A stretch of DNA of 24,157 bases from CBDUMN01 sp965368335 (GTDB lineage Bacteria > Pseudomonadota > Alphaproteobacteria > Rhodospirillales > JAPHRK01): NCBI GenBank assembly GCA_965368335.1, contig CBDUMN010000051.1, positions 1 through 24,157 on the forward strand, written 5' to 3'. The stretch's first letter is position 1. Every line of letters begins with the position of its first letter. Made by a program: the position numbers and the translations under genes. Under the pieces are notes generated by a model. The model did not search any database, was not told the origin of the DNA, and worked only from the letters and a program-made list of their open reading frames with translations. Below, in pieces: positions 15,035-22,836 of the stretch.

Positions 15035-15991
15035 GTGGTTGAAACCATTCTGATTACCGGGGCCGGTGGATACATCGGCGGCGAACTCTTGCGCCATTTG
15101 GGCCGCAATGCGTCCTATAAGCTTATCGCAACGGATATCCGCGAGACCCCAACCCCACAGCGTATCGATGACGTGACCTATTACCAGGCCGACATTCGTG
15201 ACGAGACATTTTTTCAACTCGTGGCCAAAGAACGCCCATCCGTTGTCGTGCATCTCGCCTCAATCGTCAGCGCGGGCAACAATCCGCAGTTTGAATATTC
15301 AGTCGACGTCGAGGGCACCCGTAACGTTCTTAAGGCTTGTACCGCCAACGATGTCAGGCAGCTCGTCATTACCAGCAGCGGCGCTGCCTATGGATATTAT
15401 GCCGACAACCCAAGCTGGATCGACGAAACAGACCCTCTGCGCGGCAATGAGGATTTCGCCTACTCGCGACACAAGCGAATGGTCGAGGAAATGCTGGCGG
15501 AATACCGGAAAACCCATCCAGCCCTAAAACAACTCATCTTCCGTCCGGGTGCAGTCATTGGCGAAACAGTCTCCAACCAGATCACCAATCTTTTTGAAAA
15601 ACCGTTCGTCCTCGGCATTGTCGGATCGGACAGCCCCTTTACGTTCATCTGGGATCGGGATGTGGTCGCCTGCTTCATCAAGGGCATCACGGAAAACCGC
15701 GAGGGCATCTTTAATCTTGCGGGCGACGGCGCGCTTTCCTTGAAAGAAATAGCTGCCATTCTTGGGAAACCCTATCTTCCACTTCCTGCCTGGCTTATCG
15801 GAGGCGCGCTAGGGTTGGTTCGCAAATTTGGCCTTGGAAAACTTGGGCCGGAACATGTGAAATTTTTACAATACCGCCCAGTCTTGAGTAACCGGCGGCT
15901 AAAAGAAGAGTTTGGGCTGGTTCCCACCAAAACCTCAAGAGAAACCTTTGACCTCTACCGAGCCACTCGTTTCAAGGGAGCCCAACGATGA
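15035..15991 (+). CDS. NAD-dependent epimerase/dehydratase (extended SDR)
   Basis: The 318-residue protein is an extended short-chain dehydrogenase. The nucleotide-binding motif is 'TGAGGYIG' (G9, G12, G15), 'DIR' after strand 3 is typical, a catalytic Ser lies in 'VITSSGAAYG' (112-120), and the catalytic pair is Y143-xxx-K147 in 'FAYSRHK'. It is soluble and cytoplasmic. Members act on nucleotide sugars, 3-beta-hydroxysteroids or related alcohols, and sequence alone does not tell which. The start is GTG at 15035 with GGGAG upstream. It opens a five-gene run; its stop overlaps the next ATG by 4 nt. The linked bile-acid-symporter-family carrier makes a steroid- or terpenoid-like substrate thinkable but not shown. 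Confidence 0.88.
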   Translation: MVETILITGAGGYIGGELLRHLGRNASYKLIATDIRETPTPQRIDDVTYYQADIRDETFFQLVAKERPSVVVHLASIVSAGNNPQFEYSVDVEGTRNVLKACTANDVRQLVITSSGAAYGYYADNPSWIDETDPLRGNEDFAYSRHKRMVEEMLAEYRKTHPALKQLIFRPGAVIGETVSNQITNLFEKPFVLGIVGSDSPFTFIWDRDVVACFIKGITENREGIFNLAGDGALSLKEIAAILGKPYLPLPAWLIGGALGLVRKFGLGKLGPEHVKFLQYRPVLSNRRLKEEFGLVPTKTSRETFDLYRATRFKGAQR

Positions 15992-16443
15992 AACACCGTC
16001 TTCCCTTCCTTCTTTTCTGCCTATCATTCACCCTCACACAACCTGCTCTAGCGCAAGGACAGAACGGCGAGGCATTGACCGTCGAAATCATTTGGCAAAC
16101 CCCAGTCGATCTGGATTTGTTTCTCACCGATCCCGAAGGCGAAACCATCTATTTCGCCAATCGCAAGGCCAAAAGCGGCATGACCATGGGACGGGAAACA
16201 AGTTGCAAAGACATCACCGGGGTCAAGCCACCCTATACAGAAACTGCAAAAATTCCTGTCGCACTGTCGGGCCGCTACCGGGTCAGTGTGGATTTTATCA
16301 AAGATTGCGGAACCAGCACCTTGGAAACCCCGTTTCTCGTCCGTCTAACGGATAAAAACGGGAAACAGGAACTGGGCCGCGCAGGCGCTAACGTCAAATA
16401 CCGGGTACTCGAACCCGTCGCATGGGAGTTCATGGTTAAATGA
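15988..16443 (+). CDS. Secreted YfaP/DUF2135-like protein
   Basis: The 151-residue product has a signal peptide ending in 'PALAQ' (cleavage likely after residue 22). The mature domain begins 'VEIIWQTPVDLDLFLTDPEG', followed by 'IYFANRKAKSG', which matches the pattern of YfaP/DUF2135 domains ('L.W..PVDLDL.V.DP.G..I...N....'), known as small periplasmic beta-sandwich modules of unclear function. Two cysteines ('ETSCKDI' and 'IKDCGTS') may form a disulfide. It overlaps the genes on both sides by 4 nt (ATGA each time), so it is a fixed member of the operon. Presumably it is periplasmic and works with the next gene's exported cytochrome. Confidence 0.75.
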   Translation: MKHRLPFLLFCLSFTLTQPALAQGQNGEALTVEIIWQTPVDLDLFLTDPEGETIYFANRKAKSGMTMGRETSCKDITGVKPPYTETAKIPVALSGRYRVSVDFIKDCGTSTLETPFLVRLTDKNGKQELGRAGANVKYRVLEPVAWEFMVK

Positions 16444-18188
16444 TCAAAACTTTCGCTATTTCCAGTCTGGCGATCTTCAGCCTGTCGCTCTCTGCGCTAG
16501 CCGGAGAAATGACCATTCGGGTCCAGGGATCTGATGGCGCTCCCCTGCCCTTGGTCATGGTGACGGCGAAGCCCGCCGACGGGACGCTTTTTAAAGACCG
16601 GGTAATGCCCGAAAAAACCCGTTTTACCGGCCCCAACGGCCAAACGGCCATAACCGTCCCGGATCAAGGACGGGTTGTCCTACGGCTTCGCAAACAGGGC
16701 TTCAAAGATATCGATACGGAAATACCGGGCGATACCACACCCTCACTGATCATGGAGCCGGAAGCCGATATCGTCCAGCGAGCCGAAGACACACCGGCCA
16801 ACGCCTGGCTGGCCGCCATCGATTTCAAGGATGAAGAACTTAAAACCCATTTCCGCCTTCAATGCGCCTTCTGTCATCAACAAGGCGCGCCCAATACCAA
16901 GGCTGACCGAACCCCTGAGGAATGGGAGAAAATTATCGATAGAATGGTCCGTTACGGATCGCGCCTCATGAGCGACGCCCAGGAACGTCTGCCCGAATTG
17001 CTGATTGCCGAACACAAACGGCTCATGGCCAATCCCTCGGTCGTGCCCCCGGTCAAACCCTGGGAAGATCACTTGGAGGGCGCCCAAATTACCGAATGGG
17101 CGCTTGGCGACGGGTCGTCGCAACTCCACGATGTTTTTCTCGCCAGCACCGGCAAGCTCTATGCAGGCGACAATCTCCAGGATGATTTGATCGAGTTGGA
17201 TCCGGCGACCAATACATCGGTCACCCATAAAATCCCCAAACGTCCCGGCGATAAACTGGGCGGCAATATCGGCGGAAGGCTGAAAAACTATCCAGGCGTA
17301 GGGACCTACGTGGGGCTTCATTCCTTGGATGAATCGCCCACAGATGGCCACCTGTTCCTCACCGGGTCGGACAGCAGCCGACTGGTCGAATTCGCCCCTG
17401 AAAACGGCGAGTTCACCCTTTACGACTTACCCGACGGCTTTTATCCCCATACGGTGCGCATCGACCAAAAAGACCGGGTCTGGTTCACCATGGCCGTCTC
17501 CAATCAGGTCGCCATGTTCGACCGCAAGACGAAGACCTTCAAGTTCTATGACCTTCCGGCCCGTACGCTAAAAGAAAAGGCGACCATCTTCGCCCTACCG
17601 GCCATCCTGAAACTCGCCAACTGGGGCGTTCCCATCCATCGGATGCCGATAGACAACAAATCCGACGGCTTACCCTTGCCCTACGGTATCGACATCAGCC
17701 CCGATGGAACCGTCTGGTTCACCCGTCTGCATAGTGACGAGTTGGGCCGTGTTGAGCCCGATAAAGACAAAGTCACTCTGTTTAAAACTCCGTTCAAGAG
17801 TCCCCGGCGTCTGCGCACGGATGCCGACGGAAACGTCTGGATCACCGTATTCGCCGAAGGCCGTCTGGCGAAATTCGACCCCAAAACCGAAACCTTCGAG
17901 ATGTTCGATTTGCCCACCGAGCCGAAAGGCAGCGAGACGCCCTACTCCCTCAACGTGGACCGTAAGCGAGGGATCGTCTGGGTCAATGGAACGGCCTCCG
18001 ACACCATGATGAGCTACGTGATTAAGACCGGCCAATGGCGTATCTACCCCCTCCCAAGGCGGCGCACCTTTACCCGTGACGTGGTGGTCGCGGAGGATGG
18101 CTCTATCTACACCTCCAATGGCAGCTTCCCGGCTTGGCATATTGAAGACGGACAGCCGACGGTGATTCACGTCAAGCCGGGAGGATAG
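16440..18188 (+). CDS. Secreted c-type cytochrome fused to a Vgb-like beta-propeller
   Basis: The 582-residue protein starts with a signal peptide (cleavage after 'ALAG', about residue 22). Domains in order: a carboxypeptidase-regulatory-like beta domain (about 23-107), a helical segment with one heme c site C142-A-F-C145-H146, and from about 200 to the end a propeller of Vgb/NHL-type blades, for example 'PYGIDISPDGTVWFT', 'RRLRTDADGNVWIT' and 'RIDQKDRVWFTM'. Possible axial methionines follow the heme motif (M169, M177). Virginiamycin B lyase has similar blades, but the catalytic residues could not be assigned here, so lyase activity is not claimed. It likely acts in the periplasm as an electron-accepting oxidoreductase or sensor. 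It overlaps the YfaP-like gene by 4 nt and directly abuts the carrier gene. Confidence 0.8.
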   Translation: MIKTFAISSLAIFSLSLSALAGEMTIRVQGSDGAPLPLVMVTAKPADGTLFKDRVMPEKTRFTGPNGQTAITVPDQGRVVLRLRKQGFKDIDTEIPGDTTPSLIMEPEADIVQRAEDTPANAWLAAIDFKDEELKTHFRLQCAFCHQQGAPNTKADRTPEEWEKIIDRMVRYGSRLMSDAQERLPELLIAEHKRLMANPSVVPPVKPWEDHLEGAQITEWALGDGSSQLHDVFLASTGKLYAGDNLQDDLIELDPATNTSVTHKIPKRPGDKLGGNIGGRLKNYPGVGTYVGLHSLDESPTDGHLFLTGSDSSRLVEFAPENGEFTLYDLPDGFYPHTVRIDQKDRVWFTMAVSNQVAMFDRKTKTFKFYDLPARTLKEKATIFALPAILKLANWGVPIHRMPIDNKSDGLPLPYGIDISPDGTVWFTRLHSDELGRVEPDKDKVTLFKTPFKSPRRLRTDADGNVWITVFAEGRLAKFDPKTETFEMFDLPTEPKGSETPYSLNVDRKRGIVWVNGTASDTMMSYVIKTGQWRIYPLPRRRTFTRDVVVAEDGSIYTSNGSFPAWHIEDGQPTVIHVKPGG

Positions 18189-18191
18189 GTG

Positions 18192-19136
18192 ATGATTGAG
18201 CTTGCCCAGATCCATTACGATGCAGGTTCCCATTTCGTCCTAAATCTCGTGCTGGCCGCCATGATCCTCGGCTTGGCGCTGGACATCAAAACCGACGATT
18301 TTCTGCGGGTTTTTAGAAACCCTAAGGCCCCATCTGTAGGGCTGGCGGCTCAATTTCTCCTACTTCCGGCGCTAACCTGTGGGCTAACCTTGCTGCTCGA
18401 CCTGCCGCCGGGGATCGAACTCGGCATGATTTTGGTGGCGGCTTGCCCGGGTGGGTCGATTTCAAATTTCGTTACCTATCTGGCACGCGGCAACGTGGCT
18501 CTTTCGATCAGCATGACGGCTTTCGCCAGCCTTATCGCCATTTTCCTCATGCCGCTCAATTTTGCTTTCTGGTCCGGGTTCAACCCGGAAGCCGTTGAGC
18601 TATTGCGTGAAATCGATGTGGATGGCAGTGATATTTTCAAAACCCTGCTCATGGTTCTTGCCATTCCCATTGCGCTGGGTCAGGCCATTGCTCACTTTCA
18701 TCCGAAACTGGCCTCCATACTCCACAAAGGACTGAAAAACCTCTCTCTCCTGGCGCTTTTCGCCTTTATTGGCATAGCGATTTTCAAGAATTTCGACGCT
18801 TTCGCCAAATATTTCATACTGCTGTTTTTCTGCGTCCTCATCCACAACGGGACCGCGCTGGCCCTCGGCTGGGCTACAGGCAAACTAAGCAAGCTCAATA
18901 CCGCCGACCGACGCGCCGTGATGATCGAAGTGGGAATGCAAAATTCCTCTCTCGCCATCGCCATCGTCTTTACCCAGTTCGACGCCCAGCCCGGTATGGC
19001 ATTAATCGCCGCCTTCTGGGGAACTTGGCACATCGTATCGGGCCTTTTGATTGCTTTGGTGTGCCGCATCAATAGCCGAGGTAAATCCGAAACAGGCCCT
19101 CACATGGAGCCAGACGGCACCCGGACCGACCTATGA
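18192..19136 (+). CDS. Bile acid:sodium symporter family (BASS/SBF) carrier
   Basis: The 314-residue protein has about nine to ten hydrophobic helices and the family pattern 'LVAACPGGSISNFVTYLARG' (about residues 87-106), followed by 'NVALSISMTAFASL'. Late in the protein 'EVGMQNSSLAIAI' matches the crossing-helix motif that shapes the sodium and substrate sites. Bacterial members import or export bile-acid-like steroids, pantoate, pyruvate or other organic anions. GTG (18189) and ATG (18192) are adjacent; the ATG has a better distance from GGGAGG. It follows the cytochrome gene with no gap and overlaps the MFS gene by 4 nt. Confidence 0.88.
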   Translation: MIELAQIHYDAGSHFVLNLVLAAMILGLALDIKTDDFLRVFRNPKAPSVGLAAQFLLLPALTCGLTLLLDLPPGIELGMILVAACPGGSISNFVTYLARGNVALSISMTAFASLIAIFLMPLNFAFWSGFNPEAVELLREIDVDGSDIFKTLLMVLAIPIALGQAIAHFHPKLASILHKGLKNLSLLALFAFIGIAIFKNFDAFAKYFILLFFCVLIHNGTALALGWATGKLSKLNTADRRAVMIEVGMQNSSLAIAIVFTQFDAQPGMALIAAFWGTWHIVSGLLIALVCRINSRGKSETGPHMEPDGTRTDL

Positions 19137-20323
19137 GCCCTCTTTTCCGCTTTTACCTCTCCTGTTTCTTCGCCTTTCTCTGCGGGCATACGGTCAACTA
19201 TTCAGTGATCATATACGCACAGGATATTATCGGGTCGGATTTGCTTTCCGGCATTGGCTTCGGCTTGTGCTTCGGGCCGCCCATCCTGCTTGGCTGGTAT
19301 GCAGGCGTACTGTGCGACCGCTTAGCGCCCAACCGGATCATCGTCATAAGTCAGCTCCTTTTCATCGTTGCGGCACTTATCCTTCTAGTCGCTCACCTGT
19401 GGGTGACAATCCCAGCCAACCGAGCAATTCCATTAATCGTGTCGGCTTTTCTCGTCGGCTGCGCCTGGTCGTTTATCGCACCAGCCCGCATGGCCGCATT
19501 GGGGCAATTGGCCTCCGTACAAAAACTGCATAGCGCCATGGTACTGCTCAACCTGCTCATCATGCTGGGTTTCGGCCTAGCACCTGTGGTAATCGCTGGC
19601 CTTGAGCAAACTTGGGGATGGGAGGCTGTTTTCCTGTTCATCGCAGCCGGGTTCGCCGCTGCTACACTTTTGCTGACCGGGGTGCCGTCACAAGGAAGCG
19701 ACAGACCCCGTAAGTCCGTAATAAAAGAAATCCATGAAGGGCTTCAGGCCGTAACGAGCAAACCAATCCTATTTCAGTTTCTCCTGACTTCTATTCTGGC
19801 CTACACGCTCATGGGGCCTATGCAGGTCTTACTTCCCAAGCTGGCCAGTTCACAATTGATGCTTTTCGGATTGGACCGCGGCTTCTACCTCGGCACTCTA
19901 GCGCTAGCCCTAATCATTGGCGGGCTTCTCTGCATGGCGCTTAAGGCCCGCCTCCCCGATGGCTGGATTATTCTCACGGGAACGGCGATCGCCGGAATCG
20001 GCATTGCTCTGCTGTCTCAAATTGTCCATCCTCTAGCTTCGGCAGGGATATTGTTATTATCCGGCATTGTTGGAGGAATGGTCGTCAGCCTGATCGTTGC
20101 CGGCCTTCAGACCGAAGCGGCATCGGAAGTTCGCGGCAGAGTCATGGGAATGTACACCATGACCAGTCAGATCATTCCGGCAGCTTCCGGCTTTTTCGCT
20201 GGCGCTTTATCTGAATATTTAGGGGTGGCCGACGCTCTTCTGATTTGCGGCCTCTTGATCGCACTTACGTCTTTGATTGCTACGAACCGCCTCCGCATCG
20301 TCAGAGCATTCGCCCACGACTGA
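19133..20323 (+). CDS. Major facilitator superfamily transporter (EntS/MFS_3-like)
   Basis: This 396-residue protein has about 12 hydrophobic segments. The loop after the second helix reads 'YAGVLCDRLAPNRIIVISQ', a motif A variant common in the MFS_3/EntS group, and 'EVRGRVMGMYTMTSQIIPA' in the second half is also characteristic of that group, whose members are usually exporters of siderophores, drugs or metabolites. The substrate is unknown. As the last gene of the five-gene run, it may export the product or prevent build-up of the compound the neighbouring carrier imports. No terminator follows; the convergent small gene ends 27 nt away. Confidence 0.87.
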   Translation: MSPLFRFYLSCFFAFLCGHTVNYSVIIYAQDIIGSDLLSGIGFGLCFGPPILLGWYAGVLCDRLAPNRIIVISQLLFIVAALILLVAHLWVTIPANRAIPLIVSAFLVGCAWSFIAPARMAALGQLASVQKLHSAMVLLNLLIMLGFGLAPVVIAGLEQTWGWEAVFLFIAAGFAAATLLLTGVPSQGSDRPRKSVIKEIHEGLQAVTSKPILFQFLLTSILAYTLMGPMQVLLPKLASSQLMLFGLDRGFYLGTLALALIIGGLLCMALKARLPDGWIILTGTAIAGIGIALLSQIVHPLASAGILLLSGIVGGMVVSLIVAGLQTEAASEVRGRVMGMYTMTSQIIPAASGFFAGALSEYLGVADALLICGLLIALTSLIATNRLRIVRAFAHD

Positions 20324-20349
20324 CAGACGGAGCCAACCTGAAAATATTT

Positions 20350-20487
20350 CTAAGCGCCAGGGCCAAAAAGAGCGATAACGCCAAGGGCGCCATAGAGAAT
20401 GACCCCCGTGCCTAGCATCAGCTTGGGGTTCTTGTGAAGCTCATCGACAAACTCGCGTATTTTTCCGGGTCGGGACGCAGTTTCCAT
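20350..20487 (-). CDS. 45-residue single-pass membrane protein (paralogue of the one at 13535)
   Basis: The minus strand encodes 45 residues: a basic, charged N-terminal half with 'IREFVDELHKNP' (10-21) and one hydrophobic helix from about 22 to 41, ending 'FGPGA'. AAAGGTG lies about 7 nt before the ATG. It shares P-x-x-M-x-x-x-G-V-x-L-Y-x-x-x-G with the 42-residue frame at 13535-13663, without gaps. Codon choice in the frame looks like that of the neighbours. It lies downstream of, and on the same strand as, the ATPase zeta inhibitor gene but is separated from it by a strong terminator, so it needs its own promoter. The function is unknown. Confidence 0.7.
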   Translation of the reverse strand: METASRPGKIREFVDELHKNPKLMLGTGVILYGALGVIALFGPGA

Positions 20488-20576
20488 TGTCGGCACCTTT
20501 TCGCCTACATATCGAAAAGACGATTAGATCATCCGGCCCTGACGAGGGTATGTCGGTTTTGTGAAGTTTATATTTC

Positions 20577-20615
20577 TTAAAAAGAAAAGGCGCGCCCCTT
20601 ATGGAAGCACGCCTT
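20577..20615 (-). terminator. Rho-independent terminator after the ATPase zeta inhibitor gene
   Basis: Read on the minus strand, AAGGCGTGC pairs with GCGCGCCTT (9 bp, one T-G pair) around an 11-nt loop and is followed by TTCTTTTT. It begins 26 nt after the stop codon. Confidence 0.82.
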
Positions 20616-20640
20616 CGTTGGTTCGTTTGAAGTCGTTGGA

Positions 20641-21006
20641 TCAGTCGCCGACTTTGGAATGGTCGCTACCCAGCGGATCGGGATACTGGTTTTTGATTTC
20701 ATCAAGCGCCACGGCATAGAGGCGCTCCATCTCCGCCTTCAACTCTTCCTCGGTCAGCCCAACACTGCGCTCGGCGCAATCAGCCATAATTTTGCGCACC
20801 ACATCGTCGGACCCCGGCTCTTCGAAATCGGCGGCGATCACTTCTTTGGCGTAGGCTTTGGCTTCATCATCGGAAAGGCCGAATTTTTCGGCGACCCAGA
20901 GACCGACCAGTTTATTGCGTCGGGCTTCGGCTTTGAACTTGGTTTCCTCGTCAAGCTTCATTTTGGCTTCATAGCTCTGTTCGCGGTCTTTGAGGACGTC
21001 ACTCAT
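20641..21006 (-). CDS. F1FO-ATPase inhibitor subunit zeta (DUF1476)
   Basis: The 121-residue cytoplasmic protein matches DUF1476, the zeta subunit first described in Paracoccus denitrificans, a natural inhibitor that blocks reverse (ATP-hydrolysing) rotation of the F1 motor. The N-terminal inhibitory part reads 'MSDVLKDREQSYEAKMKLDE', then 'KFKAEARRNKLVGLWVAEKFG', the family core, and a four-helix-type remainder with 'DFEEPGSDDVVRKI'. The ATG at 21006 gives this known N-terminus and has AAAGGA upstream; the frame can be extended to 21039 but without support. It is divergent from the NRDE gene and lies near purC, as often in alphaproteobacteria. Confidence 0.92.
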   Translation of the reverse strand: MSDVLKDREQSYEAKMKLDEETKFKAEARRNKLVGLWVAEKFGLSDDEAKAYAKEVIAADFEEPGSDDVVRKIMADCAERSVGLTEEELKAEMERLYAVALDEIKNQYPDPLGSDHSKVGD

Positions 21007-21142
21007 GAAAAAGAATCCTTTAAACGAGGTATTGCACACAAAAATAAGCGCAAAAGAAACGGTTTGCCCAGCGCTCCAACGGGGCTTATGTAGTCCATCA
21101 ACCTAGGTGCAATCAAGCCAAAGAAAAGGATTTCCAAAACAA

Positions 21143-21913
21143 ATGTGTACGGTGGTCGTTTTACGCCGAATTGGTCATACCTTTCCCTTGGTTTTAGCGG
21201 CCAATCGGGATGAAATGCAAAACCGTCCCTCACGCCCTCCTGCGCGCCATTGGGAAGAGCGCCGAGACGTGGTTGCCGGACTCGACGAACTGGCGGGCGG
21301 GACTTGGCTCGGCGTCAACGATAACGGCGTTGTTGCAGCCATTTTAAACCGTCGCGGCACATTGGGCCCGGCCGAAGGTTTTCGCAGTCGTGGCGAAATC
21401 CCATTAGAAGCCCTCGATCATGCAGACGCACAAGCCGCAACGGATGCGCTTTCCCATCTCGCCCCTCAAGCTTACCGTCCGTTCAATCTGGTGATTGCCG
21501 ACAACCGGGACGCCTTTTGGCTGCGCAACACGGGAACCAGCATTGACGCGGCCCCTATCCCTGAAGGCGTTTCGATGATCACCGCCTACGACCTCAACGA
21601 CGAGACCTCCCCGAGGATCGGCGCTTTTTTGCCGCGCTTTCGGAAAGCTGAAAGACCGGAGCCCCTTAACGACGACTGGTCCGACTGGCAAGCGCTTCTC
21701 GCCAATGGCCTCCATGAGGCGGGAAGCGGAGTAAGCAAAGATTCCGAATCCGGTCAGTTGGCCGCCATGAATATCGAAACCGATATCGGATTCGGCACCG
21801 TCTCCTCTTCCCTGCTCGCCCTACCGACAATCGACAAGGAAGACGCCAAACCCGTCTGGCTTTATGCAAATGGCCGCCCCGGCACAGCACCTTACGAACC
21901 TGTGGATTTTTAA
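21143..21913 (+). CDS. NRDE family protein (TANGO2-like)
   Basis: The 256-residue protein starts 'MCTVVVLRR' and has 'PLVLAANRDEMQNRPSRPP', 'GGTWLGVNDNGVVAAILNRR' and later 'NLVIADNRDAFWL', all typical of the NRDE/TANGO2 family. Cys2 would become the N-terminal nucleophile after removal of Met, which fixes the start at 21143, although the frame is open from 21107. AAAAGGA lies about 12 nt upstream. Eukaryotic TANGO2 has been linked to heme or lipid handling, but the bacterial function is not known. It is transcribed towards purC with a 47-nt gap to the leader ORF, so it may be the first gene of the purine transcript. Confidence 0.88.
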   Translation: MCTVVVLRRIGHTFPLVLAANRDEMQNRPSRPPARHWEERRDVVAGLDELAGGTWLGVNDNGVVAAILNRRGTLGPAEGFRSRGEIPLEALDHADAQAATDALSHLAPQAYRPFNLVIADNRDAFWLRNTGTSIDAAPIPEGVSMITAYDLNDETSPRIGAFLPRFRKAERPEPLNDDWSDWQALLANGLHEAGSGVSKDSESGQLAAMNIETDIGFGTVSSSLLALPTIDKEDAKPVWLYANGRPGTAPYEPVDF

Positions 21914-21960
21914 GCGCCGGATTCCCGTATCTTGCGTTGTCATTGAAGGGGACTCCTGCT

Positions 21961-22047
21961 ATGAGGACGCTTGATCCCTATATTGCGCGCGGGGCTGACG
22001 CTGAAAACCCGGTTTTCCCGGCGCTCGAGGACGATATTCATGGCTAG
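21961..22047 (+). CDS. 28-residue leader ORF overlapping the purC start
   Basis: This short frame starts with ATG after AAGGGGA at a good distance, a better ribosome-binding site than that of purC. It encodes 28 residues, beginning 'MRTLDPYIARGADAENPVF' and ending 'LEDDIHG'. Its stop TAG lies 3 nt past the purC ATG, in another frame, giving an 8-nt overlap, so ribosomes ending on it could reload at purC. The peptide has no run of a single amino acid that would suggest classical attenuation. It may be a coupling ORF or a small conserved protein; no family is recognised. Confidence 0.5.
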   Translation: MRTLDPYIARGADAENPVFPALEDDIHG

Positions 22048-22804
22048 ACGCAGACAGATTTACGAGGGCAAGGCGAAGATCCTTTACGAAGGACCCGAGC
22101 CCGGCACCGTGGTGCAATACTTCAAAGACGACGCCACGGCGTTCAACGCCAAGAAAACCGGCACTATCACCGGCAAAGGCGTTCTCAACAACCGTATCTC
22201 CGAATACCTGATGATCCAGCTCCAGCAGCTGAACATCCCGACCCACTTCATCCGCCGCCTCAACATGCGCGAACAGTTGGTCCGGGAAGTGGAGATTGTT
22301 CCGGTTGAGGTTGTCTTGCGCAACGTGGCCGCCGGTTCGCTTTCCAAACGCCTCGGCATCCCCGAAGGCACCAACCTGCCACGCACCATCGTCGAATACT
22401 ATTTCAAGTCCGACGAGTTGGACGATCCGATGATCACCGAAGAGCACATCGGCGCCTTCGGCTGGGCAACGCCCCAGGAGATGGATGAGATTCTCAATCT
22501 CTCGCTCCGCATCAACGATTTTCTCTGCGGTTTGTTCCTCGGGATCGGCATCAGACTGGTCGACTTCAAGCTGGAATTTGGCCGGGTCTGGGAAGACGAA
22601 CAGATGCGTATCGTGCTGGCCGACGAAATCAGCCCGGACAACTGCCGTCTGTGGGACATCAAGACCAACGAAAAGATGGATAAGGACCGTTTCCGTCAGG
22701 ACCTCGGCAAGATTGAGGACGCCTATCAGGAAGTGGCCCGTCGTCTCGGAATTCTACCCGAAGGCGGCCCCGGCGACGTTCAGGGTCCGGACACCATTCA
22801 GTAG
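22040..22804 (+). CDS. purC: Phosphoribosylaminoimidazole-succinocarboxamide synthase
   Basis: The 254-residue enzyme joins CAIR and aspartate with ATP to give SAICAR, the step before PurB. The start 'MARRRQIYEGKAKILYEG' and the following 'FKDDATAFN', 'REVEIVPVEVVLRNVAAGS' and 'DEISPDNCRLWD' are the PurC signatures. The length is normal. The ATG at 22040 is fixed by the family N-terminus and has GAGGA about 9 nt before it; the open frame reaches back to 21971 without family support. The start overlaps a 28-codon leader ORF. purS follows after 32 nt. Confidence 0.96.
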   Translation: MARRRQIYEGKAKILYEGPEPGTVVQYFKDDATAFNAKKTGTITGKGVLNNRISEYLMIQLQQLNIPTHFIRRLNMREQLVREVEIVPVEVVLRNVAAGSLSKRLGIPEGTNLPRTIVEYYFKSDELDDPMITEEHIGAFGWATPQEMDEILNLSLRINDFLCGLFLGIGIRLVDFKLEFGRVWEDEQMRIVLADEISPDNCRLWDIKTNEKMDKDRFRQDLGKIEDAYQEVARRLGILPEGGPGDVQGPDTIQ

Positions 22805-22836
22805 CCACCAACCATTTCACTAAGGGATATCATCAA

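Noticed and set aside
21914..21960. Riboswitch (purine or other) upstream of purC
   Set aside because: The gap is only 47 nt and holds no aptamer-like paired structure.
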